Assembly: GCA_013396755.1 (NCBI GenBank)
Contig: VWZF01002528.1
Span: 480,705 to 544,704, forward strand
Source of the DNA: Sclerurus mexicanus
Taxonomy: Eukaryota; Chordata; Aves; Passeriformes; Furnariidae
Direction of reading: 5' to 3'
Length of the DNA stretch: 64,000 nt
A model generated the notes under the pieces. It ran no database searches. It was not told the DNA's origin and saw only the letters and a list, made by a program, of their open reading frames with translations. Shown one piece after another: positions 15,001 through 29,734 of the stretch. Position numbers and translations under genes: made by a program. Numbering within the stretch: the first letter of the stretch is position 1; each line of letters begins with the position of its first letter.

Positions 15001-18000
15001 TTTGATTTAAGTGGTCTTTGACAAGAAATGCACTTAGGGTTTTAATGCTTCAGCCATTCCAAGCTACAAGTGAATAAACCCAAAGGCCAAAGCATCTTGA
15101 CCCCTGAACACTGACCAGCCAAAAAGCAGTCAAGATATAACATGTCAAGCCCAACATCCTTTCCCAGATTGCAGCTGTAGTGCTACAAAGATTCAGGCTG
15201 TCAGAGGGTAAAGCAGCCCTTCTGGCTTGCCCTGCGGCAGCAATCATCAGCAAAGTCAATCTTGCAGCAATATAGTCAAGATAATTTCACGTTTCAGTTT
15301 CCAATATTGATTGTAGGCAGTTTTCAGCTGCCCACTATTTATTGCAGCAGCCTGCAGAAGCTTCAGACATGCACAAAGACCCCCTTAAATTCTATATTGA
15401 GCTCAAGCAAGTTGTAAGAGCCTGTACAGAACACAGAGGTTTTCTGCCAGATTTGCAAGTCAGGAACAGTCTCAAACTGAAGAGAAGTGGATTGGAACCA
15501 CTGACATCTGAAAGGCTCTGTGTCCTGCCTCCATCCTTCAGCTCCAATCTACCCAGAGAGATTCACTGGTTCTACACTTGGCCAGAATGCTCCAAGTGAG
15601 GTCCAAAAGAAAATGAAAACAGCAGCTATACTCTAACAATACAAGGATGCCTCTGCCTGAAAATATTCACATACATCAAAGAAGGGCCTGCCCAGTGTTT
15701 AAGTAAGTCACTTGAATTTTTAGTCACTATTACACAAGGGGTTTTTATTTGTACTGCTGCTTTTGATAGTTATTCACTTATTAAGCAAATAATTTTCATC
15801 TGTTAAACATTTGCATCTTATATGAGAAACATCAAAAGCTCCAGACATTTGATGACACTTATCCCCATCAGTGCACAGCAAACTACAGCAACAAGAAAGA
15901 AAAACCTAAACAGAAGGCATTCAAAGAAAACCAGCATGGAAGGCAGAAATGCATCAAGCTCCAAGCAATTAAATCTTAATGAATAAACATTGTTCTCCAC
16001 TGCTACCTCATGCTAAGAGATACCCACAATTCAGTCAGCACAAACTTAATTCTTTCCATTCCTTTCTTCCTTAAGGCACTTTTGTCACTTCTGTTTCAGC
16101 CTGAGCTCTGCAACTCTGGTATCAGCTGGGTGTTCCCAGCACTGATGAGACTATGGAAGAGTTTCACCCCCAGAAGCAAAATGCTACAAGGCAAAGGAAG
16201 GAGAAAGTCTCACATGCAAGATGTGTAAGTTTTAGACACTGCCCAGCTTGTGGCATCTGTCACGCCACGCATTTCTGGAAGGTCCTACACATGAAGAGGC
16301 ACTTTTTCAAACTACTGAGGTGTTATGGAGGGTGGGGGTGGGAAGAGGGAAGCAAAATTTGTAACTTAAAACCCTTTTTTTTAAAAAAAGCAGACGTTTC
16401 CATTAAATAAAAAAGCTCAAGACTTTATACTTGAACTAGCTCTAAAAGTTGTGTTAAAGAAAAAATATTACGACATTTAGCTCCAATGTGATATCAGAAA
16501 TTGGGAATGCTCAATTAACAAACAGATCTAAAAACCAATCAATCAAACTGCTAATCCTGTCTCACAGATAACTTCTTGGCTGTTTATCAGTCCAATAGAC
16601 TGGTTACTAGAAGTCCTTGAGGTGCAGCTCCGAGCTTGTCTCTGGAGTTCCCCTGTGACTCTGGCAGGTGGAATGCATTGGCTCAGTCTGCACCTACCCG
16701 AGACAGGGAAGTGACTATGTTTGTTTACTTGGAATAATTCCCTTCTCCTGCAGGAACATCATAAGCTCCAGAGTTCCCTGCACTTCCCAGAGCCAGCACA
16801 GCTTTTTATTGTGCTAAACCAAGCCTATATTTTATCAGTTACACACTGAGAGCTACTCCACAAGTAGGAAATTCTTTTCTTTTCCAATTTAGGATCGACA
16901 AGTAACACTTTGATGCAGCCCCCCAGCAATATACATATAATTCGCATTCAATCTCACAACTGTCTTATTTACAGCTTTAAAGTTTACACAGATCCATCAC
17001 TTCATTCCCATTTAGCATGCTGGGAGAAATTAACAGTAAACCACTGAAATTTCAGGAAGAAAATATACAAAAACAGCTTTCAAGAAACTAACAGGATCTC
17101 AGGTGCCTCATCCCTGCTGTCTAATACCTGATGCCAGAACACCTGTGTAATTCAGGAATAAAGAGAAGACTTCCAGTGGGTAGGGGTTCCCCACTACAAA
17201 CTGCAGGACAAGGCTTCTTTCAGCTTGCTAATGTTGATTAAAAAAATCAGTCAATAAAAATTATTGAGCTTTTAACAAATTGTAAGATGTTGACTTAGCA
17301 CTGATGTAATAATTTGAGCGAAATAATTCCAACTTCAGTTTCAGCAGGATCTCCTGTCTTTTGCATGGGTTTATGCTAAACCTACAGCAAGATGAATGCT
17401 CAAGAGCAGGTTCCCTAAAACTCCTCATGCTGAAGAAGTTAACTTGCAGATTGAATGTCTTTCAGTTGGCAATTAATACAACCATGGAAAGAGAAGGTGG
17501 AAACACGAGTGCCAAGGGATGGGAAACGGGAAGCCTGATTTCTTTTTGGGGCTGAAATAAAATTCAACCTGTTGGCTAAAATTTGTTTTTCCTGTTAAAC
17601 GTACCTCCCTAAAGGTATTGTAATCAGTTCAACATGTTAGATGTCTCAAACTGGACCTTGCACCTCTGGGGGAAGCGCTGCTGTTGATTCCTTGTCCTGT
17701 AGGGTACTACCCAGAGTATTTCACACACTCAGGCCTTCTGTTTTTAATCCAAGCATATCATTAGTACACAGAAACAATGCTAACAGACAGTGCCAAGTCC
17801 TAATAAACAACATCTAAAATATTTCTCTAATTAGCAAGCAGTGAGGTGTCCAAAACTGAAGTCAGCAAAAGGCCCTTTTACCACAGGACAGGGCAGCAAT
17901 TCAGAGGTGGTGGAAGTGATGTGCTGAACTGTAACTTGGAGCAGACAGATGCAAGGGAATACAATCTCATGGCAGCATTTTTCTCTGGTGAGGCATCAGA

Positions 18001-18164
18001 GCACTTATTTTTAAGACCACATTTAAATCCAATCAACATTTAAAAGAATTGAGAAGTGTGTTGAAATGCTTTACCAAGCTAGGCTCAAATAACTCACTTC
18101 CAGAAGTCACTTTGGTAATTGAGTATGATACAAACTGAAGTTGCCCACACATCCCTGCTTCCTG
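12012..18164. other. Non-coding unique DNA
   Basis: No gene or recognisable transposon. The part at about 13300-13740 is somewhat more GC-rich and carries overlapping open frames on both strands (up to 113 codons), none resembling a known protein. An 8-bp perfect inverted repeat (12418-12436) is expected by chance in a window of this size. Confidence 0.6.
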
Positions 18165-18580
18165 AAGATGAGGAGCCAGGACTATGGGGAAAGGCTTACA
18201 GAATTGGGACTGTTCAGCCTGGAGAAGAGAGGGCTTCTGGATGAAATAATTGTGGCCTTCCAGTACCTGAAGGGAGCCCACAAGATAGGGGAAAACTATT
18301 TACAAAAGCCTGAAGTGACAAGAGGGAATGGATTCAAACTGACTGAGAGTAAGCTGGGATTAGATATTAGGAAAAAAATCTTCCCTGCAAGGGTGGTGAA
18401 GCACCAGAACAGGTTTCCCAGACAAGCTGTGGATGCCCCATCCCTGGAAGTGTTCTTGGCCAGGCTGGATGGGGCTCTGAACAACCTGCTCTAGTGGAGG
18501 GTGTCCCAGCCCACAGCACTGGTGCTGGAATGAGATGAGCTTTAAGTGTCCAACCCAAACCATATTGATTGTATAAGTCC
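18165..18580 (+). mobile_element. CR1 LINE, 5'-truncated 3' end (copy A)
   Basis: This is the 3' end of a CR1 non-LTR retrotransposon. Diagnostic phrases appear in the expected order: 'ttcagcctggagaagag' (about 18217), 'gattagatattaggaaaaa' (about 18358), 'gtggatgccccatccctgg' (about 18430), 'ctggatggggctctgaacaa' (about 18464) and 'ccaacccaaacca' near the end. It is truncated at its 5' side, as nearly all CR1 copies are, and holds no reverse-transcriptase frame. The terminal ATTCTRTG-type octamers are missing or decayed. The open frames across it on both strands are shadows of the repeat. It shares its internal wording with the copy at 43593-43998, so the two are probably from the same or close subfamilies. 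Confidence 0.92.
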
Positions 18581-21500
18581 AAGCATCCTTCCTCTAATCC
18601 CAACTACTAACTGGGACAGCTATGCCTGTGCAGGCACTTTTTTTTTCCCCTGGTGATAAACAGAAAAAAAAAATCAAACATCAGAATTTTTATTTGACAG
18701 CCTGAAGAGTCAGGGGAAAGCAGGGAGGGATTTGTGTCTCAGCAGCGTGGCTCTGAGTCACGCTGCCTCCCGGGGCTGCTCCCTGGGTGGTACAGTTTGC
18801 ACACCATCGCTTGCTCAGAGGATGAGCCTCAAGTCACCACTGAGCTCCTTGGGAAGGAAACAAACACAAATTTTACATATGCTTGGTCATATGGCCTGTG
18901 TGATGTTATCCAACATTTAATTATCAAGAGCAAATTTTCTAAAGCTCAGACTGTTTTGCTTCCAAAGAGATCCCAGTGGAAAGCCTTTCTACTTCCACAT
19001 TTCCCTACTTTGAATATCTTTTTTACTTTGGTTTTCCAGGTCCTCTTATAATTTATACCACCTACTCAGCAAGTTTCAAGGCAGTCAATAGTGACTGACC
19101 ACAGCCATAGAGTAACTCAATGCTCGTGCCAATTATTTTCAACAATATATGGATTAAATTACACACATGCTGCCAGAAAAAACGATCTACCTCAGATTTA
19201 AATCATTAAGAATGACCCTCTGGAGACAATAATCTCTCCAAAATGTGAAAGCTACAGACAAATGTCAGAGTGTTGTCTGGCCCAGGAATGTTTCCTCATA
19301 ACAAGGCTGGTTTGTGCAATCAATGAGGCTGACAAAAACTCTGATACGCTCCCAGGGCCTGATCCAAGGCACAGGGAAGTTTATGGTAACACTCCCATTG
19401 ACTAGAGCTCTGTGGGAAGCGTTTTTATTCCCTGACCTGTGAGAATTTTGGGGATTTTGAAAGCCTTTTCCCATCCTGAATGAGAAAGAAGAACTGAAAT
19501 CTCAAATTTTTGAAACCTGGATGTCTACTTGCATCACCCCTATAAAACATGAGATTTAAAAAAAAAACCACCTGATTAAAATATTTTGTTTGAAAGTGGA
19601 GGGAAAAGACTAAGCTTTGAAATTAAAGCTCATATTTTCAAAATCAAAGGCTTTGTATAAAGAAATTGGCATTTTTTCAACAAAAATGTGACATCAAAAA
19701 CTTGTTGAACAATTCCAACATTCTCTCCTGAACCGTAGAGCAGGTCTTTCCTGCATGAGTGAGTTCACCTGGGCTATTTTGCTCCTTAAAAAGATAAATC
19801 CCTTGTACACAGGCACTCTATTCATCTTCATAACAAGCATAATTTGTGTTCCAGCCAGTGAAGAGGGACAGTCTGTTGGTGCACACCAAGGGGTGGAAGC
19901 CATTGGACACCAGGAGAATAAGAAATAGTGGAGCAACTGCAAAGTGTAAACACCACATCTTCCCCTTTCACTCCATCACCCTTCCTTCTGCAAGGTGATA
20001 ACTGCTAAATTATGTGTCTTAAAGTACTATTTCCCAGCCCCAAAGGTCTTGAACCCCTGTGAGCCAAGCCCCACATTCTTCTTACGGCAGAAGCCACTGG
20101 ATGGAGCTGTTAGAAACAGTCTCACAAGCTCCAAGAGCGAGTCATGTTCAGTCTTTAAGAAACCTGCATTGGTCTTGCTTTTAAGTCACTTCCAATGGGA
20201 AAGCTCTTTGGAGCAGCAAGGAAGGTTTCTCCCTATTTACAATACTTAGAGTTCTCAGCAGGGAACAGCGATCTGCCAGTTTTGCAGAAGCAGGGACACC
20301 CTACAAAGGCCCTGAGTGATATATCCTGCGTAATAGGAGCACGAGATACTGAGAACATACACCTACGTGCTCACACCCATTTCATTTCCTGGGAGGAGAA
20401 ACTGCCTTGGGAGACCCTCAGTAAGGACTAGCACTCAAAAAGATAAGCAGAACAAAGTAAGCTCTACTCCATGTGGAGTGGAGAGAGGAAATGGAGGAAC
20501 AGACATCTACTAAGTTATTGTAGTCATAAAAGGAAACATGCAGAAAAGCTGGAATTTGAACTAAGAAAATCTTGATAGCAAATGCTAAGGCTTTCCTCCT
20601 ATGCATTAAGCAGTCCCTGCCAAGACTTGAGTCACTGCAATCCATAATTCTGAAGAACAGTAGTTTCCCAGACAAAACATCACTGGTTATAGTAATACAG
20701 AGCTGGAGTTCATTATTCTTTCTATATATGCGTGCATGTATAGCTAGAGAACAACCCTGAAAATCCAAAAGCTAATAATAAACCAGGTGAGAGCACCATG
20801 AAAATGAATGGCTCCTCCATGGGAACTTCTGAAGTGACATGTTCCAGTGTCTGACTCCAAGGGCCGTGTGAACTGTCTCACCTAAGAACCTGGAGCAGAG
20901 TTTTCCATGTGACAGAGAGAACAGAGCACCCAAGACTCCAGCTGAGTGTTAAAAGAGGAGCAGGCCACATTCAGCAACACCCTCAGCAGTGCACACAGTG
21001 TGCTTGATGACTGCAGCATCCCCTGTGGAATGTGCCACTCCAGCAGCACATGTGCACACTGTGCAGTAAATCCCTGTGCTCCTCCTGTGCCTGCGACTTT
21101 GACAACCAGCACTGTAAGTTTGGCTTCGTGATTTTCAGAGTCACTTCAAAATAAGTGCATATGTCAGCTCAGCGAGCAATCTGCCTAGAGATCTCCCCTC
21201 GTATCTTTCCGTGAGCTGTCAGGAAGTTCAGGATAGCAGTCAGTTCCCTCGTTTCTCCTTGGAGCCTAGGGCCGGTTTCACAGACACTCATTTAACCTCC
21301 CACTTTAAACCTCTTGCTGAGTGTGCCGTGTTTTGTATCATCAGCCACCTTTCCTTAGCTATCATCTCAGCTCCCACAGCAAGCAAATCCAGCAGCTTTC
21401 CCAGCAGAGAGGCTCTTCCAACTCTTCCTGGGCAAAGTAGCACTTGAGGCCCCTGACTCCCCGACCCCTTATTCTCGCCTCCTTGCACCTATTCACACTT

Positions 21501-24500
21501 TCATATGCACCAGGCCAATTCACTCCCTACTTTTTCAATCACCATCCAAATGCAAAGTCTCATCTGTTGCCTGAAAGGTTTCAGATGGTGCAGCAGATGG
21601 AAAAAAGCTTAATTAGTCTGCAGTTCACTGTATCAATGCTATGGGGAGTCAAAACATGTACACATCTTGCTCCTTCATAGGCTGTGGGGTCCTCCAGGGC
21701 AAAGGAAACATGGCATCCCTCCTGAGACTAACTGCATAAAATAAGCCTGAAGATTCCAGAGGGCAGGATGGGTCCAGCTAGAATTGCTAGACAGCAAGCA
21801 AAGTGCACAAAGGGAAGCTGGCAGACTCATGAAAGGAGCAGGACCTTGCCTGGAGAAAAGACATTTTAAAACAACTTCATTTATGGGAAGATGCAGAATA
21901 CTCAAAGACTTCACAGGCACTGCATGGAATTAGCTGCAAACTCAGTCACCAAGAGCTCTCAGACACAAAGCAAGACTGAGGGGCATAAAGCAAACCCCAA
22001 GGATGTAGTCAAAGAATGAGTTGCACTGGATCTCTTGGAAGCTGTGAGCTTTCCACACAGAAGCACAGCCTAAGAAACTGAGCTTGTTGGCGTCTTCTGG
22101 CACATGTTTATTAAATAAATAGCATAGTTCAACCTCAAGAGGAATGTACCATCCCACTACAGATGGGCTCAATTGATTATAGAACTGTGAAGACTGATAG
22201 TGTCAAAGAGCCATCAAAAGGTCTGTCCTGCAAGGGACAGAGAGAGGGGGAAAGTTAATACATGTACATTACTCAGCAGGTGAACTGATGCTCAAAACAT
22301 TCCTCAAAGACACACTTCTATTAATTGGTAATAACTTTGTTCCCCATCCCTAGTTTCATCTATATATTCAAAGGGTTTCCATAAAAAGAGATGAGGTTTT
22401 ATATTAACCATCATATTCACATGCGCAGAAGATGACTGCATTGAAAAGACAGTAGATAATTCCATCTGTCCCCAGAATTACCTTTTACTTAAACTTGAAA
22501 ATTAGATGCCTATTTCATCCTTGGTATTCCTGATTTTGCTTGGGTTTTGCTTGTTTTGTTGGTTTTTGGTGGTTTTGCTTGTTTTTTAAGGAAAGCAAGA
22601 CAAATAACTACATTCTCCCACTGTGGAGAGCATTTCCACGCTGCTATCACAGTTTTATGAATGTGTACATACATACAGCTGTTCATGCCAGCAAGGGCAT
22701 GGAAAACCTTTGCATCCAACTTGAGGAAAGCTTCCGCCCCAGAAGTGGAAAACAATCTTTGAAAGGCCCTTTTATTGTTTTTTTTTAACATCTCCGTGTT
22801 GTGACTAAGTGGAAAAGGATAAAGAGTGACAGGAATAAAAGTAAAAAAAATAGAAGGAGAAAGGAACAATCAGGAAGAAAAAAGAGCTTGCAAAGTTGAA
22901 AACAGAACTTTTCCAGGTACAACAGTTCCTTCTCTGAACTCCTCTAAAACTAAAATGTATTTTGTCATCTCAACTTTGAATTTTTTTTTCTGCGTCTGAA
23001 TCTGCACTGTTAGTACTATTGTGCTTGTTACAATGCCATCCACCACCAAGGACTCAACAATTATTAAGTGTGATATAAACTCGTGCATATATAAAATTAC
23101 GTTTATACTATAAACCATCCTTTTCAGGATTAGAAGAACATCTGATCTGTTAGTACTATATAATTTATACCTAACTAATGTGTGTCCTCATCTTTCACCA
23201 ATCTTGAAAAAAGCAAGGGGACAGGAAGACTCCATATAAAACTCATCAGTTCTCTGTGAAAAATAAAAAGTGTCAGTCACAGCATTCTTATCCAAGAGAT
23301 AAAAGGGCAATTGGTTTCCTCTGCTCTTTCCTTGGACATACCATTTGCCCTCCAGAGGACTGAACCATGCAATGAATTTTGAAATCAGACACACAAGAAC
23401 CTCTAATAGTTTTTTAACTTGAGCTGGCTTTTTTTTTTGGCAGCAATCTAAGATCGCCCAATTCTTGATGATTAATGATCAAAAGAGTTAGCTAGAGAAA
23501 AAAAAAACATTCAAGTGCAAAGTCTAAACTTCATGGACTCACAAAATAACTTTTCCTGGCATTCTGGAGGAGAAAGGAAGCAAACTCAGGCCAGCGAACT
23601 CTCTGGATTGCACAGGCCTGCAACAATGGCCAGAATCTCATCTCCTGCTGCAAATGTACACCAGAATCATGAGGAAATAACTCATTCAACACATTTTTGA
23701 AAGGGCACTCTTTGGGCTAAAGCAAAAATTCACAGGTATTGCAGGTAAATAGCATTAAGTAGAGAGGGAAAACAGTGCTCTATTTAGTCTGTAAAACTGT
23801 TCCTTCCACATCCAAGCAGCAGACAGACACATGCACTTGCTACTTTCGTGCTGTTGGGAGTTTTGCCAGCATGTAGGATTAAACCACATTTCCATATCAT
23901 TCCCAGATGTGCAATCAGAAGACCATCCCAGAGCATCACCTCCACAGTTTGCCCTTGGAATCAAAGCCCTTCCTTATCCCACCCACCATTAACATCTCAT
24001 AATTCATCAACCAGCAATCAACTGAAATACAGCACAAACTCAGTCCTGATTTATTTCATTTAATGGGTGTTGTGACTACAAGACCTGCCTCTAATTTACC
24101 ATATTGTAAACTAACTGCTCAGAAGCAGCACGTGTTTTCCCAGGCTTCAGCTACACTATCTGGGGGGGATGCATTCCCTGTGGCAATTCCCACTGGGAAA
24201 AGGAAGGCGAAGCTCCGCAGCTGTGAGGTGTCTGCCCATGGCTGACCCTGGGTCAGCAGCAACAGCCCAGGAGGTGCTGGAATCCCTCAGAACCCTCTGG
24301 AGCATTCTCATAGCTCTGCATTTTTGCAGTGGGACTCTTCTCCTCATCCCTGGGAACAATACACCAATGTGATTTCAATCAGGTCAATAACAAATTCATG
24401 AAGGTTCAGCCCTCACCATCTGTCCAAAGGGAGCAAGGCTCTGTTCAGTTTGGGGCTTGGGCTTCTTCCCCCCCTTCCCATCCTTTCTTATGGGCACCAT

Positions 24501-25885
24501 TTGACAAAGCCATCTACATAACAGAGATTTAATGGGCTTTATGGCAAAAAAACAAAAGGGCAAATTAAGGCTGTTCCACTATTAATTCCCACCACATTGG
24601 AGCATTACATAATTTATCACTTAACATGTACATAATTTAGCATAATTCAACATTCAAACACATTAAACAGACAGAAAGACAATAGTGAAAGCTTAATAAT
24701 AATGATTCTTCCTTTACAGAGGAGCAAATGTCTGTTCAAAATCACAGTCCCACTAAAACTTCAGCTTCAAAAATTTAGGTGCACTTTGCATTGGAAGCAA
24801 AAAAAAATGTATCAATGTATCTGAAACCAAAATAACTAAACAGAAGAAATTTTATAGTTTGTTACATGACTGTCTCAAAAATCTTTACTTCCTGTACACA
24901 CATACAGACAGTAAATTTAGATTTTAAAGCAATTTAGATCTTGAGATCACCTTTCAGACACCTTGTGCTGCCAAGAGCTTTCCAGAGCAAAAGGTCTATA
25001 CAGACAACCAGTGCTTCACCCTGTGGATATTTCCCACGCGGTAACTTGCACAACACTACACTTCTGAATTCCCTTGGATGGTTTGTGCCCTGGGCCCTCA
25101 CCCAGAGAGCTGCATGTTCAGCCTCCTTTCTGTTCCATGAAGAGAAGAAATAGAGTGCCAGGGTGCAGTGAGGAGTGCAGCAAAGGGCTGAGGTAGGAAT
25201 GTGCATGGAAAGGGCACATCCTCCAGGTGTGTTTCAGGAGGCTTTGCAGAGCCTGGGCCACAACAGCAACTGCATGATAAACACGTGGACAAGGCAGAGG
25301 AAGGTCTGCCTTCTAACACAGAAATAACTAGTTAGAGCAGATTCAATCATTGCACTGATGTTGAAGGGAGTGAATTCACACTAAACTTACCACACTGAAG
25401 ATAATGGAACAAGTCATGGGAAGGAAGATGTAGCTGAGCTAAAGAGCAACAGGGGAGGAAGTGGCAAGATTCTTTGTTTTGAGATACTCTAAGGTTATGT
25501 CATCACACCAAGATGAGTAATTTATCCAGATCGTGGTTTTTCCACCCCAGACTTTTCTAGCTTTTTCTCCGTCAATACAAACAAATTTAACAGTTCAACA
25601 TCAGTTTTCAAAAATATGGTAGTTTTCTATGTGAAGAAACAGCTTTTGTACTCTAAAATTCATAATTTTCTACATGTCAACCAAAATAACCTGCTTATTT
25701 CCCTTCATTGCTCCACATCCGAAGACTCAAAGGCACCTTTTCACACTGACATGGCTGGCTGCAAAGTGGGAGCATAGCAGAGCACAACTCTTATAAATTA
25801 TCTGCCATCTGTGGAAAAGTAAATGGACATTACCTTTGCCCTTTCACCCCCCAAAACAATGGTTGCACACAATCACAAATGGAGA
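18581..25885. other. Non-coding DNA with short low-complexity runs
   Basis: No gene recognised. Short T- or A-runs occur near 18638, 18665, 22979 and 23430. A diverged G/T-rich stretch sits at about 22530-22590, with repeated 'ttttgctt' words. Open frames reach about 119 codons and match nothing I know. Confidence 0.55.
22527..22590. repeat. Diverged T/G-rich simple repeat
   Basis: The word 'ttttgctt' recurs three times among T-rich and G/T-rich filler, giving a strand strongly depleted in C and A. This looks like a decayed microsatellite. It creates the low-complexity Phe/Cys/Trp segment seen in the plus-strand frame. Confidence 0.5.
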
Positions 25886-25925
25886 CAGATTAACAGATGA
25901 GGAAGCAGAGGCAAGCAGAAATCAA
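25886..25925 (-). repeat. Possible MIR-like fragment
   Basis: The words 'taacagatgaggaagcagag' resemble the reverse complement of the MIR core (consensus about 'ttacagatgaggaaactgag'). Only about 40 bp is recognisable. The match is weak and could be chance. Confidence 0.3.
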
Positions 25926-28900
25926 TTCTCCTACTTAGAACTAATTAAGACATAGGAAGATTAACCCCAAGTTGTAGCTGTGCTATTCAATGTAAATGTA
26001 AGTAACAAAAATTAATTCGAAAAGATTGGATATCTGAAAACGTTCCACTGAAATGGGTGTAAGAGCTCTAGTATGGGCCTCAAGTGAGTCAAAACTGGGT
26101 GCAAACTGGTTTTGAAAACCTGTTCTTAGACCTGTATTTCAGCAATTTAGCAAGTCAGGGACATCCATTCAAACCCTGCTCCAAAATCCATGTCCCTGAC
26201 AGCCCAGCACTGGTGACTCATCCTCTTCTGGGTGACTATGGGACTGAGCACCAGAAGAGCTGCAACTGTTCTAAGAGCATCCTCTTGTCTGGATCATTCC
26301 TGGGCATTGTGGAAGCAGAAGAAAGGTGTGACTACATCCTGCCCAGCCACATTTGGCCACACAAACCACTGACATCTTACCCAGGCCTACCCAAGAGGAA
26401 GGAGACAGGACCTCAAGCTTAACTTAATCCTTCCTTTGTGGGAATGGCAAACTCTCACCTCAAATATCTTTCACCAGTGCACTTGTTGCACTCTTTCTCT
26501 CCTTGAGAGCTCCTGAAAATAACTTTGAACTTTTGGAAAAGCCTGCAGCCATAGCAATGGAAAGAGATGGTCCTAGAAACCGATTTCGAAGTTTCACCTT
26601 TAAGTTTTCCTAACTGAATATTTCTCTCCCTCACTCTTTCCTTACTGAATAACAACCAGGAAGGGTTGATTTGAAAGGGAGAAAAATTACTCTTAATAAC
26701 TGTGTACTAAATCAAAGTTTTACCTCCAGTTCAGAGGAAGCAGAACTTAATGTTTAGAATATATCGAAAAATATAGCTCAGAATTCAATGACATTTCATT
26801 TTCTGACTATGACAACCATTTCCTGTAATTCATTTCTTCTAGAATCTATAGATCTCTTGCAATGAAGAAAACTGTTTATATCAAGTTGAAGATGCCTCAG
26901 TCCACAGCACCACTTCAGCAGTTGTTATTTATGACAGCCTAAGGAAGAATTTGTTTCACTACATTTTTGGTCAAATAATGAAATCCTCCTGCACACAAAA
27001 CTCCCCAAATTTAAATCAGCATAATATTTGCCAGAAGGTGCAGAAGCCCAAACACCACCTGGAGTGCTCTTAGAGCAAGGTCAAGAGGAAAGGTCAGGTC
27101 TGATACTTACAATCCACTTTGTCCCACAGTCTTTTTACAAAATATTATTTGAATATCTTATGGACAAAGTCAGCACAGCTAAAACAGACAATCTGTGGGA
27201 TTAATGCCCAATTTTACTAAAGAAGTTTTGGGAACTTCATAGTTTTATTCAAAAAATTTAAGCCTTCTGGCCTTAAATGTAGTGGCATTTGGATTGGTCT
27301 CATAAGATGCATGATACGTCCTCCTCCTGACAAGGCCAGGTAGTTGAGTTCTTCAGGAAAACATTTTTTTACACCATTTTTAACAAAACAGAGCACACAG
27401 ACATATGAAAGCATGAAATAGAGCTGCTTTCTTCTCAAATCTTCTTTAGAACACTCCAAGTTCAGCTAAGTTCAACGCAAGAAATAAGTGAGGTTTTTGT
27501 ATAATTCCTCTTAAGATTATTCATACCAACGCCATCCTCAATAACAATACTTTTTCTTAAAAAAAGACTGTCTGCAAATGTACAGAATTTGCTTATGTGG
27601 GAACACATTTCCAATAACATGCAAAGATTGGCTTTTAAGTGTGCCTGGCACTCAGAAGCTTCTGGCATGAAGCGGAACATAAGTGTTTCAAAGGAAGATG
27701 AGCACTCAATACTCAGCAGTTTATGAAAAACAAGTCATATTTGAGCCTTTCTCAAAGTCTGTCCTTGATTATGGAAACTCAGTAAGATCAGTTCTGAGAA
27801 GGGAGGCTCATCACCACTCACAAAGCACTGCTGCTGGACCATATCAGGATTTGGCAAGAACAGCCTGCATTCTTCACTGTCAGCTTCAACCGGGACTAAA
27901 TGAAGACAAGGCTTCCAGCTAAGGTAAATCCTGAATTTTTAATATTTAATAAAAACACCCCATTCCTATGAGCCCATTACCTAATAAAAACCATTTCTGC
28001 CTTCAGAGTGAAAAGAAAGAAGAGGTGTTTAAACTTTAAAGGGAGCAATGCAGTAAATTATTACATTCAGGAATTATACCCTTAACTGGTGTAAACTGGC
28101 ACAACTTCAACAGAGACCTGTTGATTAACATCAGCACATGATCTTGTCTAACCTGTTCAGCACTCGTGTGGTGCTAACCTCAGAATATCTAATATTTGCT
28201 CTCTGCTGTCAGCAGGTACTAGTCAAAGAGAAAGATAATTCATAAATTATAAGAAGTTTTTCTTCCCCAGTCTGTACCAACTCCAAAAATCTATTTTCTT
28301 TTCTTGTACTTTGGTTATTTTTGCTCATGGAGGCTTTGGGACAGCAGCATTGGAAACTGAAGCTGTCTGGTTAATCCGAGGTCAAATTTTGTGTAGGCAG
28401 CTGCAATCCAAGCTTCCCCACCCTGCCCTACCACTAGACTCAACTCTGACCTGCTGGGACCACCCCCTCACTCCTGCAACAACTCAGTCCACATTTCTAC
28501 TGAGTGAGCACAGACAGCTAAAATGCCAAAATATCTATGTGTGAAAATACATACACACACTGTCAGGCCCCTAGCTTTTTTGGTTGGAAGATAACCAAGA
28601 CCACCAAATGCATTTGGCAGTCTGGAATCTACTGATGAACCAAGTCACTTAGCACATGTATTTTGTCCTTGTGAACAAGCTACAGTTTTGAACTGAAGCA
28701 GTGGTTTAAGGGGAAAATAAAACACACAGAGCCAGTGTCACCCCACAACCTCACACATGCACAGCAAGGCTCTGAAGTCCTCATAAATCTGTGATAACAA
28801 AAAAATACTCAGCACCCCAAACTCACATCTACCATATCCACAGCAAACTGCTGGGTCTTGAGCACTTCTGAAGTCAAACCAACTGACTCAGGGACCTGGA

Positions 28901-29171
28901 CAGGGATTTAAAAATTAAATTACCAGGGTATGCAAGTGATCAGTCTGATGTTTGCCTCATACATGCAGGTGGCCTTCAGGAACTTGAAAAATCCCATCCT
29001 AGAAACCTACAGTGAATTCAGGCTTCTGAACATTTATGTTACATCTCTTACTTTAGCTCCTGGTCAAAGTCAACCTCTTTGATTTCAGTGCTGTAGCACT
29101 GTACAGAGACCATGAGCTGTGGAGAGCTCCTCTCCTGAATGGCTAAGCCAGAGGAAGGGCAAGAGGAAGTT
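25926..29171. other. Non-coding unique DNA
   Basis: No gene, RNA or transposon recognised. It holds AT-rich sequence with scattered short open frames below 115 codons, none with recognisable content. Confidence 0.55.
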
Positions 29172-29312
29172 TAACCATCCCCATTTTACAGGTGGGAGAC
29201 TGAAGCACAAGGAAGCAAAGGAGGGGCAGGAAGAAAAGGGAAAGATGTAAGTGATATGCTCAAGGCCACCCAGGAAGACTGTTGCAGCATGAGCACACAA
29301 ATCCACAATTCT
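29172..29312 (-). repeat. MIR/L2-like ancient repeat, minus orientation
   Basis: Reading left to right, the segment carries 'tccccattttacaggtggga', then 'gactgaagcacaagga' and 'gatatgctcaaggccaccca'. In that order and spacing these match the reverse complement of the MIR-type core ('cccattttacagatgaggaa', 'gcacagagaggttaag', 'ttgcccaaggtcacaca'). Such relics are old and shared across amniotes. The divergence here is high. Confidence 0.6.
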
Positions 29313-29734
29313 CACTCCACCCCACTTCCCTCCCCTCCGCATACAAAGTCTCCACTCTCAGAGCTATGGGAGAGTTTCTGTGGGTCAGTGCTACTGAGTA
29401 TGGTGGTTACCCAGAGGAGCCCACATCCTCACAGGTGCAGAAGGATAGAAAGTCATTTACAGCTCTCAAATTAGCCCAGCAGAGAAAGGACCAGTGTGTG
29501 AGCGCTCACATCCTGCTCCCTGGGCTCCAGGAAGGAGACAGAGCTGGCAACAGAATCCTCAGTAAGGACCACACTGAATAAATCACAGGGAAGCCCAGTG
29601 GAGGAATATTTCCTGATCAGCATCAGATGCTGAACAAGTGGGAGAACAGGAGGCAGCCTAAATAAGCATTTCTAAAGGCCAGTTCTGACAATTTTAGAGA
29701 AATAACAGCATAGGCCAACATGAAAACAGTGGAG